A DNA stretch of 43,115 nt from Acidimicrobiales bacterium (GTDB lineage Bacteria > Actinomycetota > Acidimicrobiia > Acidimicrobiales > CADCSY01), in NCBI GenBank assembly GCA_035512495.1, contig DATKDW010000043.1, positions 1 to 43,115 on the forward strand, in the 5' to 3' direction. How positions within the stretch are numbered: the stretch's first letter is position 1; each line of letters opens with the position of its first letter. Of the stretch, positions 43,050 through 43,115 are shown in pieces. A program made the translations under genes and the position numbers. The notes under the pieces were generated by a model. It made no database searches, was not told the DNA's origin, and saw only the letters and a list, made by a program, of their open reading frames with translations.

Positions 43050-43115
43050 ATGGGAGCGTTCACGAGCCAGACGGCCCTCGTCACTGGTGCAGCTTCGGGA
43101 ATCGGTGCCGCCCTG
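43050..43115 (+). CDS. Short-chain dehydrogenase/reductase (start only)
   Basis: The last 22 codons read MGAFTSQTALVTGAASGIGAAL. The TGAASGIG glycine motif (TGxxxGxG) is the NAD(P)-binding signature of short-chain dehydrogenases. The gene runs off the right edge, so substrate and length are unknown. No strong ribosome site is seen before the ATG. Confidence 0.75.
   Translation, partial: MGAFTSQTALVTGAASGIGAAL

Overview
The window is a piece of a very G+C-rich bacterial chromosome. Genes end almost every codon in G or C, use GTG starts often and are tightly packed. Its content (HemY-type oxidase beside hemE, actinobacterial Lhr, HelD-like motor, treXYZ, Ku plus a stand-alone LigD-type polymerase, S-layer-homology repeats of the style common in Acidimicrobiia) points to an Actinomycetota member, possibly Acidimicrobiia. 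That placement is inference. No rRNA, tRNA, CRISPR array, insertion sequence or phage gene was recognised, so this reads as ordinary chromosome.

Left part (1-6300): a heme pair (hemE then hemY, overlapping by 4 bases and cut by the window edge), an 85-residue CxxC protein, a MarR regulator followed 1 base later by a patatin-like lipase, a divergent YceI gene sharing the regulator's promoter region, and a HelD-family helicase.

Metal region (6360-11050): a ferric-iron-type ABC importer split into a rightward ATPase and a leftward binding-protein/permease pair, headed by a DtxR-family regulator. A terminator, a promoter and a DtxR-like box are packed into the 120 bases between regulator and binding protein.

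Middle (11180-23600): the 1,525-residue helicase Lhr, a convergent luciferase-like oxidoreductase separated by a long hairpin, and treX(glgX)-treY-treZ, which turns alpha-glucan into trehalose.

23600-31600: a DUF4143-type ATPase, then the only gene-poor stretch (24846-25425, about 580 bases) holding a probable gene remnant and a cobalamin riboswitch. It leads into a btuF-btuC-btuD vitamin B12 importer, followed by a CopC-CopD copper fusion and a membrane-bound sulfite-oxidase-like molybdoenzyme that looks built for combined Sec and Tat export.

Right part (31700-43115): a giant adenylate cyclase/ATPase/TPR signalling protein, Ku and LigD-type polymerase for end joining, a secreted FG-GAP plus SLH protein, an NrnA-like DHH phosphoesterase, a tandem universal stress protein, a DoxX protein, a double STAS protein and the first 22 codons of a short-chain dehydrogenase.

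Two regulatory themes recur. Many genes have a TAnnnT -10 hexamer only 6-7 bases before the start codon, implying leaderless mRNAs. Several gene pairs overlap by ATGA or GTGA, implying translational coupling. I found no clearly new multi-gene system. The most unusual items are the MarR/YceI shared promoter, the DtxR regulator with altered metal ligands, the riboswitch whose output hairpin hides the ribosome site, and the dual-targeted molybdoenzyme.
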